A model generated the notes under the pieces. The model was not told the origin of the DNA, did not search any database, and worked only from the letters and a program-made list of their open reading frames with translations. This document shows positions 9,447 through 18,461 of a stretch of 60,137 nt of DNA, one piece after another. Every line of letters begins with the position of its first letter. The first letter of the stretch is position 1. A program made the position numbers and the translations under genes. The DNA comes from ANME-2 cluster archaeon. GTDB taxonomy: Archaea > Halobacteriota > Methanosarcinia > Methanosarcinales > Methanocomedenaceae. The stretch spans positions 1-60,137 of the forward strand of contig JAAXOC010000096.1 of NCBI GenBank assembly GCA_014237145.1, given 5' to 3'.

Positions 9447-9875
9447 ATGGCCGAAGAAGGATGGGAACCCAAGATCGTGGCGTTTTGCTGCAACTGGTGT
9501 AGTTACGGCGGAGCTGATACGGCAGGTATGGGCAGGTTCCAGCAGCCTGCATCTACCAGGGTTATCAGGGTCATGTGCTCGGGCAGGATAGATCCCCTAC
9601 ATGTATACAATGCTTTCCTTGAGGGTGCGGATGCGGTGCTGGTCACAGGATGCCACATTGGTGACTGCCATTATGTTAACGGCAATGAGAAGACTGAAGT
9701 GAAGTATAAGTTTTTGGAAGAGATGTTACAGCAACTGGGCCTGGAGCCAGATAGGTTGCACCTGAACTGGATATCTGCCAGTGAAGGTGAAAGGTTTGCC
9801 AATTTCATAAATGAGGTTACGGCAAAGGTAAAGGAACTGGGACCAAGTCCTCTTAAACCTGCAGGGGTGAAGTAA
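9447..9875 (+). CDS. mvhD: MvhD/HdrA-associated [2Fe-2S] protein, copy 2
   Basis: This is a second MvhD-type electron-transfer subunit (142 residues), clearly related to the copy at 7038. The cysteine motifs are FCCNWCSYGGAD, VMCSGR and GCHIGDCHY. The ATG at 9447 is preferred because GGGGAGG lies just upstream; a GTG six bases earlier overlaps the hdrA stop. The adjacent downstream fdhB suggests this copy bridges HdrA to the FdhAB-like module. Confidence 0.92.
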   Translation: MAEEGWEPKIVAFCCNWCSYGGADTAGMGRFQQPASTRVIRVMCSGRIDPLHVYNAFLEGADAVLVTGCHIGDCHYVNGNEKTEVKYKFLEEMLQQLGLEPDRLHLNWISASEGERFANFINEVTAKVKELGPSPLKPAGVK

Positions 9876-9876
9876 G

Positions 9877-11031
9877 ATGGTTAACGTAGGAGATATGCTG
9901 GTAGGATATGCCACTGACGAAGATGTTCGCAAGCGCGGTGCTTCCGGTGGACTGGTAACTGCCGTACTGGCCGCAGCCCTTGAGAAGGGACTGGTCGAGA
10001 ATGTGGTGGTAATGAAACATGTCAATGAGTTTGAAGCTGTGCCGATCATCACTGATGATGTGGATGAGGTCTTAGCATCTACGGGCAGTCTGCATTCAGT
10101 GCCTGTGAACCTGGCAAAGTATGCGATGGGTCGTAAGGTTGCAATGCCTGCCAAACCATGTGATGCACAGGCTGTTATTGAACAGGCTAAGCGTGATATG
10201 ATCGACCTGGATAATACCTATATCGTGGGATTGAATTGCGGTGGCAGCATGCATCCGGTGACTACCAAGAAGATGCTTGTTGCGATGTATGATATTGACC
10301 CTGAAGATGTGATTGGCGAAGATATCGAAAAGGGTAAATTGATATTTAAGACAAAGAACGGTGAAGAAAAGGCCATAGCCATCGATGAACTGGAAGAAGC
10401 CGGATTCGGAAGGCGTGAAAGCTGTCGGTTCTGTACGCTTAAGATACCTGTGAATGCAGATCTTGCATGTGGTAACTGGGGTGTGATAGGGGATTTGGCA
10501 GGCAGTGCAACATTTTGCCAGGTGATGAACGATAAAGGTGTAAAACTTCTGGAAAACGCACTTGAAGCGGGCCAGATCAAAGTGGAACCAGCCAGTGATA
10601 AGGCGATTGCAATAAGGGCGAAAGTGAACGATGTCATGGTGAATCTTGGCAGCACCCTGGAAAAGGAGATATTCCCGGATATTCCTGATGAAGAGCGTGT
10701 GCAATATTACATGGAACAGATGGCAGATTGTATCGATTGCGGTGCGTGTAAGGAGGTATGTCCGGTCTGTGCCTGCGGCGAGGATTCCAAGTGTACTATG
10801 TTCCATTCCCTTGTTGACAATTACAAGATGAGCATGTATCACATGGTACGGCTGCTGCACCTGACTGATAGCTGCATTGCATGCGGGCAGTGCAGTGATG
10901 TGTGTCCGTCTGATATTCCAATTACTTTGCTGCAAAGCAGGTTTGCTATTCCTGCACAGCGCAGGCGTGAGTATACGCCGGGTATGAATGTTGATGATGT
11001 TCCTCCGTTCTTCGAGGTGATATTAAAATGA
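9877..11031 (+). CDS. fdhB: FdhB/FrhB-family F420-type flavin iron-sulfur subunit
   Basis: The protein is 384 residues and belongs to the FrhB/FdhB family, which binds FAD and exchanges electrons with coenzyme F420. The family signature GASGGLVTAVL is near residue 22. Central conserved motifs include KPCDAQA and SCRFCTLKIPVNADLACGN. Two C-terminal [4Fe-4S] motifs follow (CIDCGACKEVCP with further Cys, and CIACGQCSDVCP). The next gene is an FdhA-like protein overlapping by four bases, so the pair resembles formate dehydrogenase FdhAB attached to HdrA-MvhD. The partner could be F420, formate or both. Confidence 0.9.
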   Translation: MVNVGDMLVGYATDEDVRKRGASGGLVTAVLAAALEKGLVENVVVMKHVNEFEAVPIITDDVDEVLASTGSLHSVPVNLAKYAMGRKVAMPAKPCDAQAVIEQAKRDMIDLDNTYIVGLNCGGSMHPVTTKKMLVAMYDIDPEDVIGEDIEKGKLIFKTKNGEEKAIAIDELEEAGFGRRESCRFCTLKIPVNADLACGNWGVIGDLAGSATFCQVMNDKGVKLLENALEAGQIKVEPASDKAIAIRAKVNDVMVNLGSTLEKEIFPDIPDEERVQYYMEQMADCIDCGACKEVCPVCACGEDSKCTMFHSLVDNYKMSMYHMVRLLHLTDSCIACGQCSDVCPSDIPITLLQSRFAIPAQRRREYTPGMNVDDVPPFFEVILK

Positions 11032-12482
11032 TAGGAAATGTTTACCAGACCGTGTGCCCTGGATGTAATATGGGTTGCGGCCTGTATATCAGGGAAGATG
11101 ATGAGGGCGCACTTGCTGTTGATTTCATGAAGAGTAGTCCTGCGAACCTGGGCAAATTGTGCAGGTTCGGGATGAAGCTGGCCCACCATTACTTAAAAGC
11201 TACCAGTATGGTGGATGGAAAGGAAGTGAGTATCGAGGATGCCATAAAGGCTGCATCTGATAAGCTTAAGGGCACTGATGTTACCATGCTTGGTGTCGGG
11301 AATACTACAAATGAGGAATCTCTAGCTTTCAGCAAGATCGCTGATACGCTTGGGACTGCGGTTAATACCGGAATGGGCGTATATTCTGAACTTCCTACGG
11401 AATGCCATCCTACCGTTGGTGTGGGTATTACACTCGATGATATTGAGAGTGCGAACAGGATCGCACTGTTCGTTGACCCTTATGTCCAGTATCCTTTGTT
11501 GGTCAGGCGGATTCTGGCTGCAAAGAAGAACGGGGCATCTGTGGTATCAGTGGGCTGGAAAGACCTGCATCTTGCAGATGAGAACAGGTATATCGATCCG
11601 GATCTGTACGAGAGTGAGCTGGGACTGGACAGCGAGTCTGTCATTATAGCAGATGTGCATCCCAATACTGATCCGGGGTGGGTTAAGCGGATGCTGAACC
11701 TGGCATTGAAGACCCAGGCCAAGATACTGTTCATGAAACCTTTTGTGAATGCTACGGGTGTTGACCTGCTATGCAAAGGTACCGGACAGAAAGGTATCTC
11801 TGAGATAATGGACGGTATCAATGAAGGCAGTATAAAGACACTGGTAACTCTTAACAGCGATCCTATCGAACTGATGCCAAATAGCGATGCTGCGGCTGAG
11901 ACCTTAAAGAAGCTGGACAACCTGGTGGTGATTTCTTCCAGGGATAGTCCTGTGAACAAAATGGCTGACATCGTGATAGCTACTGAACCCTTGTGTGCAA
12001 AGGCGGGTAGTTTCATGAATGTGGAAGGACTGTTGCTGAACAATTCCGGTGAGAGCACTACTGGTATTGATGCGATGTCTACTCTGAGCCAGGATCTGGG
12101 CGGTGAGGCTATGGATTATCCGAATCTCCATAATAACGTGCTTGAAAGCATAGTCCAGAAATATACAAAGCCCAAATACAAGGAGCTTGCCTGTGAAGTC
12201 CTGGATATTGGGCCTGTGGAGGAAAAGGGCAACCTGATCTATCTTTTCAATCCGTTCATGTGGTTCGACGAGCCTGATGATAACGACTTTGTGATGGTCA
12301 ATATGAACATGGTCAATAAGCTGGGCCTGGGCAAGGGCAGTATGATCGCACTGACCTCGGATGCGGGTACTATGAATATACGTTACAGGGTTGAGGATAT
12401 GCCTGATGGGCTGATCCTGACTGCTAAGAAATTACCTGTAGCGACCGGATGGACCACTATTGTTTCCACGGAGGCGGTGTAA
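11028..12482 (+). CDS. short FdhA/FwdB-like molybdopterin oxidoreductase
   Basis: This is a 484-residue molybdopterin-family protein with the N-terminal [4Fe-4S] ligands C10, C13, C17 and C45 (CPGCNMGC ... GKLCRFG). A candidate metal-ligand cysteine is C126 (PTECHPTVG), where formate dehydrogenase has Cys or Sec and FwdB has Cys. A C-terminal MPT-binding-like domain follows (VNKLGLGKGSMIAL). FdhA is normally near 680 residues, so this is a short form closer in size to FwdB. It overlaps fdhB by four bases. Whether it oxidises formate, has another substrate, or is only structural cannot be decided here. Confidence 0.8.
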   Translation: MIGNVYQTVCPGCNMGCGLYIREDDEGALAVDFMKSSPANLGKLCRFGMKLAHHYLKATSMVDGKEVSIEDAIKAASDKLKGTDVTMLGVGNTTNEESLAFSKIADTLGTAVNTGMGVYSELPTECHPTVGVGITLDDIESANRIALFVDPYVQYPLLVRRILAAKKNGASVVSVGWKDLHLADENRYIDPDLYESELGLDSESVIIADVHPNTDPGWVKRMLNLALKTQAKILFMKPFVNATGVDLLCKGTGQKGISEIMDGINEGSIKTLVTLNSDPIELMPNSDAAAETLKKLDNLVVISSRDSPVNKMADIVIATEPLCAKAGSFMNVEGLLLNNSGESTTGIDAMSTLSQDLGGEAMDYPNLHNNVLESIVQKYTKPKYKELACEVLDIGPVEEKGNLIYLFNPFMWFDEPDDNDFVMVNMNMVNKLGLGKGSMIALTSDAGTMNIRYRVEDMPDGLILTAKKLPVATGWTTIVSTEAV

Positions 12483-12674
12483 ATGGTTGAGCTTGATAAG
12501 GAACAGGAAAAGGCGTTTGTGAATGAGTTGATGGAGGCAAATGAACTGAAAGGTGCTTCCAAGAAGCGGCTCATTAAGTTTTTGGGTGCTAAGTATGACT
12601 GGGACAAGCATAGGGTCCAGTTCAGGCTGACCCGAGCGCTTATTGCTGAGCGGTATGCGGCGGCAAGTCATTAA
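12483..12674 (+). CDS. small unknown protein ending the Hdr-Fdh operon
   Basis: The 63-residue product starts immediately after the stop codon of the FdhA-like gene and lies before the operon terminator, so it is almost certainly co-expressed. It is highly charged, probably all-helical (KEQEKAFVNELMEANELKG, then KKRLIKFLGAKYDWDKH), and has no cysteines, signal peptide or membrane segment. No family is recognised. Its position suggests an accessory or assembly role for the complex, which is inference. Confidence 0.65.
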   Translation: MVELDKEQEKAFVNELMEANELKGASKKRLIKFLGAKYDWDKHRVQFRLTRALIAERYAAASH

Positions 12675-12692
12675 AGACTGGATTTTTTGTAA

Positions 12693-12726
12693 GGGGCTTG
12701 TGGGGGAGCCCCTGGTTGTTTTTTTT
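12693..12726 (+). terminator. hairpin plus T-run terminator of the Hdr-Fdh operon
   Basis: A GGGGCT/AGCCCC stem closes an 8-base loop and is followed within four bases by a T-rich tract with eight consecutive T. It sits 19 bp after the last operon gene. Confidence 0.75.
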
Positions 12727-12814
12727 GGGGGAGAGTGCAGGACTTTATCATTTGAAGCATAATTTTACTAAAGGGACACATGTCTTATACCACAATTGCA
12801 ATCACATAGTGGTA

Positions 12815-13093
12815 ATGACCATGTCCCAATACAACGATAATGAAGAAAAATTAAGGAGTACAAGAAGCAATACGATCTCTGAACAACTATTCAACGACTT
12901 GCAAGAAGATTACGGATTTCCTCCTGCAGTATGTCGCTATCTTGCCAAGGATTTTCTGGATATGATGGATTTTTACTATGGTGATGAAGCTCCCCACAGC
13001 AGAGTGGTGGGGTATCTCATGTTCCAGGCTACTGAGGTTGCATTGACCATAGCTTGTCCCAACCACAGCAGAGCTGCGGAGTATAACGATTAA
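12815..13093 (+). CDS. conserved-looking hypothetical protein
   Basis: The likely product is 92 residues from ATG 12815 (or ATG 12821). The open frame extends further upstream but that part crosses the terminator region and looks non-coding. It contains a helical N-terminal region (ISEQLFNDLQEDYGFPP) and a motif resembling DUF1670-type archaeal proteins, recognised only loosely. No membrane segment or metal motif is visible. It stands alone between the Hdr operon and the TIR gene. Confidence 0.5.
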   Translation: MTMSQYNDNEEKLRSTRSNTISEQLFNDLQEDYGFPPAVCRYLAKDFLDMMDFYYGDEAPHSRVVGYLMFQATEVALTIACPNHSRAAEYND

Positions 13094-13303
13094 GATAAAA
13101 AAATATTGTACCAAACCAATTATGTCAACATCTCACATTAAGTTATTCTGTGTGATCCTGTTTGGATGAAGTTGAAAATTAAAGACTTTAGAACGATCTC
13201 AAAAATATTCTGAAATTTTTAGTGCTAATGATTCCACCACTGCACAATGGTGCAATTTCAAAGAACCATACCAATCAATTATTTAAGGCATTAAACTTAC
13301 GAT

Positions 13304-14893
13304 ATGAATAGAGATTGGAAGAATATGAAAGATATTTTCATTAGCTATGCAAGAGAAGAAGAGAAGGACTATGCTATTCCTTTAGCGATGGCTTTGTCGG
13401 ATTTAGATTTTTTTCTTTGGATTGATATAAAAGAATTGTTCGCTGGTAAAAATTTTCAAGAAGATATTGATAAAGGTATTGAAGAATCAAAATATTGTAT
13501 AGCTTTACTATCAGAAAAATATTTTTCTAAAAATACTACATTATCAGAATTAGATATTTTTGTAGAAAAACAAAAGGAAATTATACCAATCCGCTGTGGA
13601 TTTATAAACCCATATTTAATCGATGAAAAATATTCATTCCTAAAAAATTTATTGTGGATTGATTGGAAGGATGGGATAGAAAATGTGATCGAAAAAATAA
13701 TTAGAAAAATTCGCCCCGACCTGCTCCCAGAATTTGTTTACAACGATATTAGATTAAAAAACATACCGATTCCACAAAATCAGCTACATGCTGCCGCTTT
13801 TATTCAAACCTATAAAAGTGCTGGGAGAATGAATGAAGCGTCACAAATTGCATTAGAATATTTATCTTATTTTCCAAACGACCCAAATATAATAATACTG
13901 TATTTTAACATTGCTAAAAACACCGAGGATAAATATACAGTTGAGATAGCTTTTTTTAAAGTTTTTGATTACCTTAAAAACAATCCAAACAATATAAGTG
14001 TGAGAGAAAATTTCATAAGTTACTTAACACAGTTAAAAACAAAAAATACATTTCGACTGATAATTATTGATGATACAAGTGCATGGTTAGAAAACCATCA
14101 CAACATAAATATAAAAAAGGATTACTTAACTATTGTAGAAAAAGGAAATCCTATACAAATAAAAAGAGCTATAGAAGAAGGTAAAAAGTGGTTAATAGAA
14201 GAAGAAGATATTCAAATACGTTGTGCATTATTTAGATTAGTTGTAGGAAAAGGCTCTCGTATTGAAAAAGAAAGCATGCTTAAAGAAACTGTCGATAGGA
14301 TTATATCTGATAGAGGTGATAATCTAGATAAATTACTAACAGAGTATATAAAATATATAAGTGATAGTGGTAATAATATTCAAAAAAAAGATGCTATTGA
14401 AATTTGTGAAAATTGGTCCCGAAAGCATCCTAAAGACAATTTCGTATTGCCTCCCTATTTATCCTTAATTGAAAGACTTAAAGATAAAAACTCTATTGAT
14501 CGTGCTTTTAATTTTATTCAAGAATGGCTTTCATTTCCTTTTGAAGATATATCTATTTCTATTAATGTACGAGAAAAGTTTATTAAATGTATTGGAAAAT
14601 TTGGAAATCCAGAACAAGTAGAAGAAGTTATTAAAGAAAACAGACTATGGCTCAAAGGAATAATAAATGTCAAAAGCCAACATAATGTTCGAGCTGGTTT
14701 AATAAATTTAATTAAAAATAGAGGTACAGATAATCAGGTATTAGAAGAAATAAATTATACACTTGAATGGTTAAATTATCATCAAAATGAAACTTATGTT
14801 AGAAGTAATTTTTTAAATCTCGCCAAGGAAAGATGCAAAGAAAATTCAATAATACATGAGTTTCGGCTATATGGGTATAGTGCAACGGATTAA
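13304..14893 (+). CDS. TIR-domain protein with helical W/VR repeats, C-terminus cut by an IS
   Basis: The N-terminal 115 or so residues form a TIR domain: DIFISYAREEE at the start, WIDIKELFAGKNF in the middle, and TLSELDIFV, which places a glutamate where TIR NADases have their catalytic Glu. The rest consists of about 40-residue helical repeats with recurring W-L, N-V-R and F-I/L positions, TPR-like in outline. TIR proteins of this kind often act as NAD-degrading effectors in antiphage defence. The gene is much more AT-rich than its neighbours, a sign of transfer. The last dozen codons run into the left end of the adjacent IS, so the native C-terminus is missing. A second ATG at 13325 may be the true start. 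Confidence 0.75.
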   Translation: MNRDWKNMKDIFISYAREEEKDYAIPLAMALSDLDFFLWIDIKELFAGKNFQEDIDKGIEESKYCIALLSEKYFSKNTTLSELDIFVEKQKEIIPIRCGFINPYLIDEKYSFLKNLLWIDWKDGIENVIEKIIRKIRPDLLPEFVYNDIRLKNIPIPQNQLHAAAFIQTYKSAGRMNEASQIALEYLSYFPNDPNIIILYFNIAKNTEDKYTVEIAFFKVFDYLKNNPNNISVRENFISYLTQLKTKNTFRLIIIDDTSAWLENHHNINIKKDYLTIVEKGNPIQIKRAIEEGKKWLIEEEDIQIRCALFRLVVGKGSRIEKESMLKETVDRIISDRGDNLDKLLTEYIKYISDSGNNIQKKDAIEICENWSRKHPKDNFVLPPYLSLIERLKDKNSIDRAFNFIQEWLSFPFEDISISINVREKFIKCIGKFGNPEQVEEVIKENRLWLKGIINVKSQHNVRAGLINLIKNRGTDNQVLEEINYTLEWLNYHQNETYVRSNFLNLAKERCKENSIIHEFRLYGYSATD

Positions 14894-17189
14894 ATCAGAG
14901 AAGTTTAAATTTATATCTGTACCCATTCAAATCTTTGACTCCCATCGAATTAACAACATCGAATGCAGATTCCAACTTCTTCATAACATCTTGCTGTTTT
15001 GGATTTCTCTCAATAAGTACATTCCGTTGATCCCCATCGATTTTTACCTTGCCACGAAGATCAAATACCACCTCAAAAAGCCGTTGTAAGGTCATTTTTT
15101 CACCATTGAAACATTCATCTAGCAGATAACAACAAATATTCGCAAATGAAATCTTGAAACAAGTCATTATCTGGTCTGACTCCACATCTACTCTGTAAAT
15201 CTTCTTCTTATCGATGATTCTTGCAAGCTCACTCTTTTTCTTCTTCAACAACTTAAATGGCTTCTCATAATCCTTTTCTATCTTCTTGACTCCTCTCTTG
15301 AGACTGTTTATTTCCCTCTGAATATCCTCCAATTTTTGCGCATCTTGATTAGACAGCATTCGCGTCCCCTTCACCACGATGGACTTCTCTCGATATATCA
15401 GCTCCTCATCAATTCGCATTTGAAGTGCGTTTTCCAAATCCTTTATCGCATTCAAAGAGTTTTCTAACTTACTCTCAAGTCCGTTTATCTCCCTTTGGAG
15501 TCTTTCAATTTTCTCCAGAACCTTAGTATTATCCACTAATTTTTTGCCATAACCCACCACACGATGAATATTGACCCCACTCTTCAAATCCCTGAAATTC
15601 AATTCCTGCGCAGGCCATCTGTCGAAATAGGACTTTACCACGTTATCTGTTGAGAATATCTCCTCAGACAAGCTTGTTATGAGAACAGATCTTTTATCAT
15701 TGTCCCAATGAACTTGCACAGCTCTCGTCTCGAAAATATAACCCTTGTTATTCGAATCCTCGAGTTCTATGGTACAATCTATCAGATGAGCAGTGCCATA
15801 GTCATATCGCTTTTCCTTTGATACAGATTTGATTTTTCTATCATTAACCTGATTAGGATCCAGTATTGTTATGAAATGGTAATCAGAATCAGAAATATTT
15901 CGCAATGTCTCAACACCATTTCCACCACCATCCATGATCAAAATTCTATTAACTGTGAATTCATCGTCTAAAGTTGTAGTATCAATGAGATATTTATTTA
16001 TTCTGTCCATCATCCTTAATGCGTTCTTTCCAAGATCGGCATTGCCACTAAATGTCTGGAAATATATGGGATGTCCTTGTCCATCATGAATGAACACCTG
16101 TTCCAGGCAGTTCATTACCCTACCAAGCATTGTTACTTTACCTTTATAACACGGTTTTGAAGACCACAATGCTTTGGTGTTACCATCGATGTAATAACAT
16201 GCAAAAATGGTATCGGACATGTTTCTACTGCTCCAGAAATCGATCCAGAACTTTGCTGTTGCTTCTATCAGCTCATTGGATATTTGAAGGTATTTCAATT
16301 CCCTGATGTGCTTATCCAGGGTAGCTGCTTTGTAATTGAATCCACAAAGGTATTTTAGTGCATTACCTCTTGGATTGTCCACGCTTCTAATTCTCCCATT
16401 AGCTGTTGCAATGGGCAGTGAAAAAAGAGCAAGTACATATCGCATAATGGATTCTCTGGAAAGTGAGAATATATTCATTGAAGTAAACCTTTTATTTTCG
16501 ATTTTTTCTTCCAATGGCTTAAATCTCGATTCCCTCACTTGAGACTGCCTGTTATATTCTGATGTGAATCTGCCTTTTGACCGTAGATCCTGATGATCTT
16601 TCTGCATTAATTTACTTTCCCTGAATGCATCGGATTCCTTCTTATTTTGCGCACACAAGCATATTGAATCTGTGATCGCATCGATTAAACCGCTGTTCAG
16701 GGCGAGGGTAACAATCATCTCAGAGGCTCCTGATTCTTTTACTGAAGCGTACTCGGTCCAAATCAAATCATGCTCCCTACGAAAATCATTAATCACTGTG
16801 TTGGAGATTTTGGTCGTAAATTCGTTTTTGATTGCGTTTTGAACTTCAGTGGAAGTCAAAGACTGATTATGCTTGAGTAAACCTTTTACAAAACTCTTCA
16901 TTTCGTCAGAAAATTTTAGATTATTCCCTTTGCTTCTCTGATCATACAAGCCTTCTATTCCAAATTTTTCTATCGATTTCCTGTAAAGATAATATTGCGC
17001 TTGTCCGAAAGGCAAGTCTTTTTCCTTGAAGTATTGATTGACTGATAAATCGGATTCTTTTACATTTTTCATAACTTTCAGAATCGTAGATACTCTACCC
17101 TCCTGATTTATCTCAGTCATGAATATATAAAGGAAGTTACATTATTTAAATGTTCTCTAATTTAACCCGTTGCTAAGCCGAAAGTCATG
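14855..17189. mobile_element. insertion sequence with imperfect terminal inverted repeats
   Basis: The left end (14855-14910) and right end (17144-17189) match in inverted orientation. Both carry CATGA-TTTCGGCT outermost and CAACGG-TTAAAT-AGAGAA inside, with about 12 extra bases in the left copy. A single large transposase gene fills the space between. No target-site duplication was confirmed by eye. The left end overlaps the TIR gene and the right end adjoins a VapC fragment. Confidence 0.65.
14895..17120 (-). CDS. DDE-type transposase with internal coiled coil
   Basis: This 741-residue transposase of an IS4/IS1634-like DDE group has an N-terminal helix-turn-helix region. Candidate catalytic residues are Asp in YYIDGNTKALW, Asp in LIMDGGGNG and Glu in PAQELNFRDLKSG. 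A long lysine/glutamate-rich coiled coil lies after the third catalytic block. The open frame is intact, so the element may still be active. The family assignment is from motif layout; a profile search would be needed to name it. Confidence 0.7.
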   Translation of the reverse strand: MTEINQEGRVSTILKVMKNVKESDLSVNQYFKEKDLPFGQAQYYLYRKSIEKFGIEGLYDQRSKGNNLKFSDEMKSFVKGLLKHNQSLTSTEVQNAIKNEFTTKISNTVINDFRREHDLIWTEYASVKESGASEMIVTLALNSGLIDAITDSICLCAQNKKESDAFRESKLMQKDHQDLRSKGRFTSEYNRQSQVRESRFKPLEEKIENKRFTSMNIFSLSRESIMRYVLALFSLPIATANGRIRSVDNPRGNALKYLCGFNYKAATLDKHIRELKYLQISNELIEATAKFWIDFWSSRNMSDTIFACYYIDGNTKALWSSKPCYKGKVTMLGRVMNCLEQVFIHDGQGHPIYFQTFSGNADLGKNALRMMDRINKYLIDTTTLDDEFTVNRILIMDGGGNGVETLRNISDSDYHFITILDPNQVNDRKIKSVSKEKRYDYGTAHLIDCTIELEDSNNKGYIFETRAVQVHWDNDKRSVLITSLSEEIFSTDNVVKSYFDRWPAQELNFRDLKSGVNIHRVVGYGKKLVDNTKVLEKIERLQREINGLESKLENSLNAIKDLENALQMRIDEELIYREKSIVVKGTRMLSNQDAQKLEDIQREINSLKRGVKKIEKDYEKPFKLLKKKKSELARIIDKKKIYRVDVESDQIMTCFKISFANICCYLLDECFNGEKMTLQRLFEVVFDLRGKVKIDGDQRNVLIERNPKQQDVMKKLESAFDVVNSMGVKDLNGYRYKFKLL

Positions 17190-17193
17190 TAAT

Positions 17194-17277
17194 ATGAAGA
17201 TTAGCGAGATTGTGTCATTTGATTCTGATTTTGACAAAGTGGATAATCTAAATCGAATCCATAAGCTGGATTCTTAA
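17194..17277 (+). pseudogene. C-terminal fragment of a PIN-domain (VapC-like) toxin
   Basis: A 27-codon frame right outside the IS end encodes ISEIVSFDSDFDKVDNLNRI, which matches the end of PIN-domain VapC ribonucleases, where a conserved F-D-S/x-D-F-D motif supplies metal-binding acids. Everything upstream has been lost at the IS junction. No complete antitoxin gene is seen beside it. Confidence 0.5.
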
Positions 17278-17457
17278 TTGCAGAATTGATCGAAGAACTG
17301 GATGCTGGGAATGAGAAAGAAAATCTTAATTAAAGATTGGGAATATTTAAAAGATAAGTTGAGTATGTGTTATATGGCCTTATTTCCTATACATAAACAA
17401 AAGGCTTGAATAACATTACCAGATTTTTATGGAGATTAGACATAAGGATCAGAATTT
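17278..17457. other. AT-rich gap without a clear gene
   Basis: Only short, stop-interrupted frames are visible between the VapC remnant and the acetyltransferase gene. It probably holds decayed sequence and the promoter of the gene that follows. Confidence 0.5.
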
Positions 17458-17481
17458 ATTTCACTTAAATTGAAGTGAAAT
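17458..17481. promoter_or_regulatory. perfect inverted repeat upstream of the acetyltransferase gene
   Basis: ATTTCACTT and AAGTGAAAT form 9-bp perfect arms around a 6-bp centre. It lies 20 bp before the ATG at 17502, just ahead of the GGGGGAG Shine-Dalgarno sequence. It may be a repressor-binding site or a leader hairpin. Confidence 0.45.
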
Positions 17482-17501
17482 CATTCAGGGGGAGATAAAA
17501 T

Positions 17502-18290
17502 ATGAATGTTATTGACCTTGCCGATGAACACCAGCAATTATATTTCATGTGCCTTGAAGATTGGTCTGAAGAAATAAAAGAGGCCGGCACCCGTAAGGAA
17601 CTTTGGTACAAAGGAATGGTTGAAAAAGGGTTAAGGGTTAAACTTGCCCTGGATGATGGGGGGCAAGTGGGGGGGATGATCCAGTACGGCCCCATTGAGC
17701 ACTCGTTCGCAGCCGGGAACGGCCTTTATTTTATATACTGCATCTGGGTACATGGACATAAGCAGGGCAGGGGTAATTTCCAGAAAAAAGGGATGGGCAA
17801 GGCACTGCTCAGGGCGGCAGAAGATGATGCAAGAGACAGGGGTGCACAGGGCATGGCAGCCTGGGGTATGTTTTTGCCTTTCTGGATGAAGGCGTCGTGG
17901 TTTAAGAAACAGGGGTACTCCAAAGTGGACAGGCAGGGTCTTTCTGTGTTATTATGGAAACCATTTACAGATACTGTAAAACCCCCACAATGGATCAAGC
18001 AAAAAAAGAATCCTGAAACTGTACAGGGAAAGGTGACTGTGACGGCATTTGTGAACGGCTGGTGCCAGGTCCAGAACATGGTTTATGAGAGGGCAAAGCG
18101 GGCGGCGGCAGAGTTCGGGGATGAGGTCGTATTCAGGGAGATAGATACGTCGAACAGGGATGTATTGATGGAATGGGGCATCTCGGATGCTCTGTATATT
18201 GATGATAAGGATGTCCGGACAGGTCCGCCGCCATCTTATGAAAAGATATACAAACTCATTTCAAAAAGGGTAAGGAAACTCAACCTTTAA
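17502..18290 (+). CDS. GNAT acetyltransferase with C-terminal YoaP-like domain
   Basis: The 262-residue protein has an N-terminal GNAT acetyltransferase fold; the acetyl-CoA-binding loop region is KKGMGKALLRAAEDDARDRG around residue 90. The C-terminal 90 residues (starting VTVTAFVNGWCQVQNM) look like the thioredoxin-like domain of YoaP-type proteins but lack a CXXC pair. The substrate is unknown. A strong GGGGGAG Shine-Dalgarno sequence supports the chosen ATG. It stands alone before the oxygen-defence gene group. Confidence 0.8.
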   Translation: MNVIDLADEHQQLYFMCLEDWSEEIKEAGTRKELWYKGMVEKGLRVKLALDDGGQVGGMIQYGPIEHSFAAGNGLYFIYCIWVHGHKQGRGNFQKKGMGKALLRAAEDDARDRGAQGMAAWGMFLPFWMKASWFKKQGYSKVDRQGLSVLLWKPFTDTVKPPQWIKQKKNPETVQGKVTVTAFVNGWCQVQNMVYERAKRAAAEFGDEVVFREIDTSNRDVLMEWGISDALYIDDKDVRTGPPPSYEKIYKLISKRVRKLNL

Positions 18291-18461
18291 CCAAAATAGA
18301 AATATATCGGCAGGGGAATTTATTATAATATGCGGTCTACGCAGGAGAGTATGACGATATTCGGATAATTAATGCCTATCGGTGCTGTAAATAGGATTAT
18401 GGTAAAACTTATATTCTATGGAATAGTCTATAATGATTAATAATATAAATCTGGTGTAAAT

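Noticed and set aside
10096-10935. 279-codon minus-strand frame in fdhB
   Set aside because: The opposite strand encodes an intact FdhB with iron-sulfur motifs; the frame's translation is His/Ile-rich and featureless.
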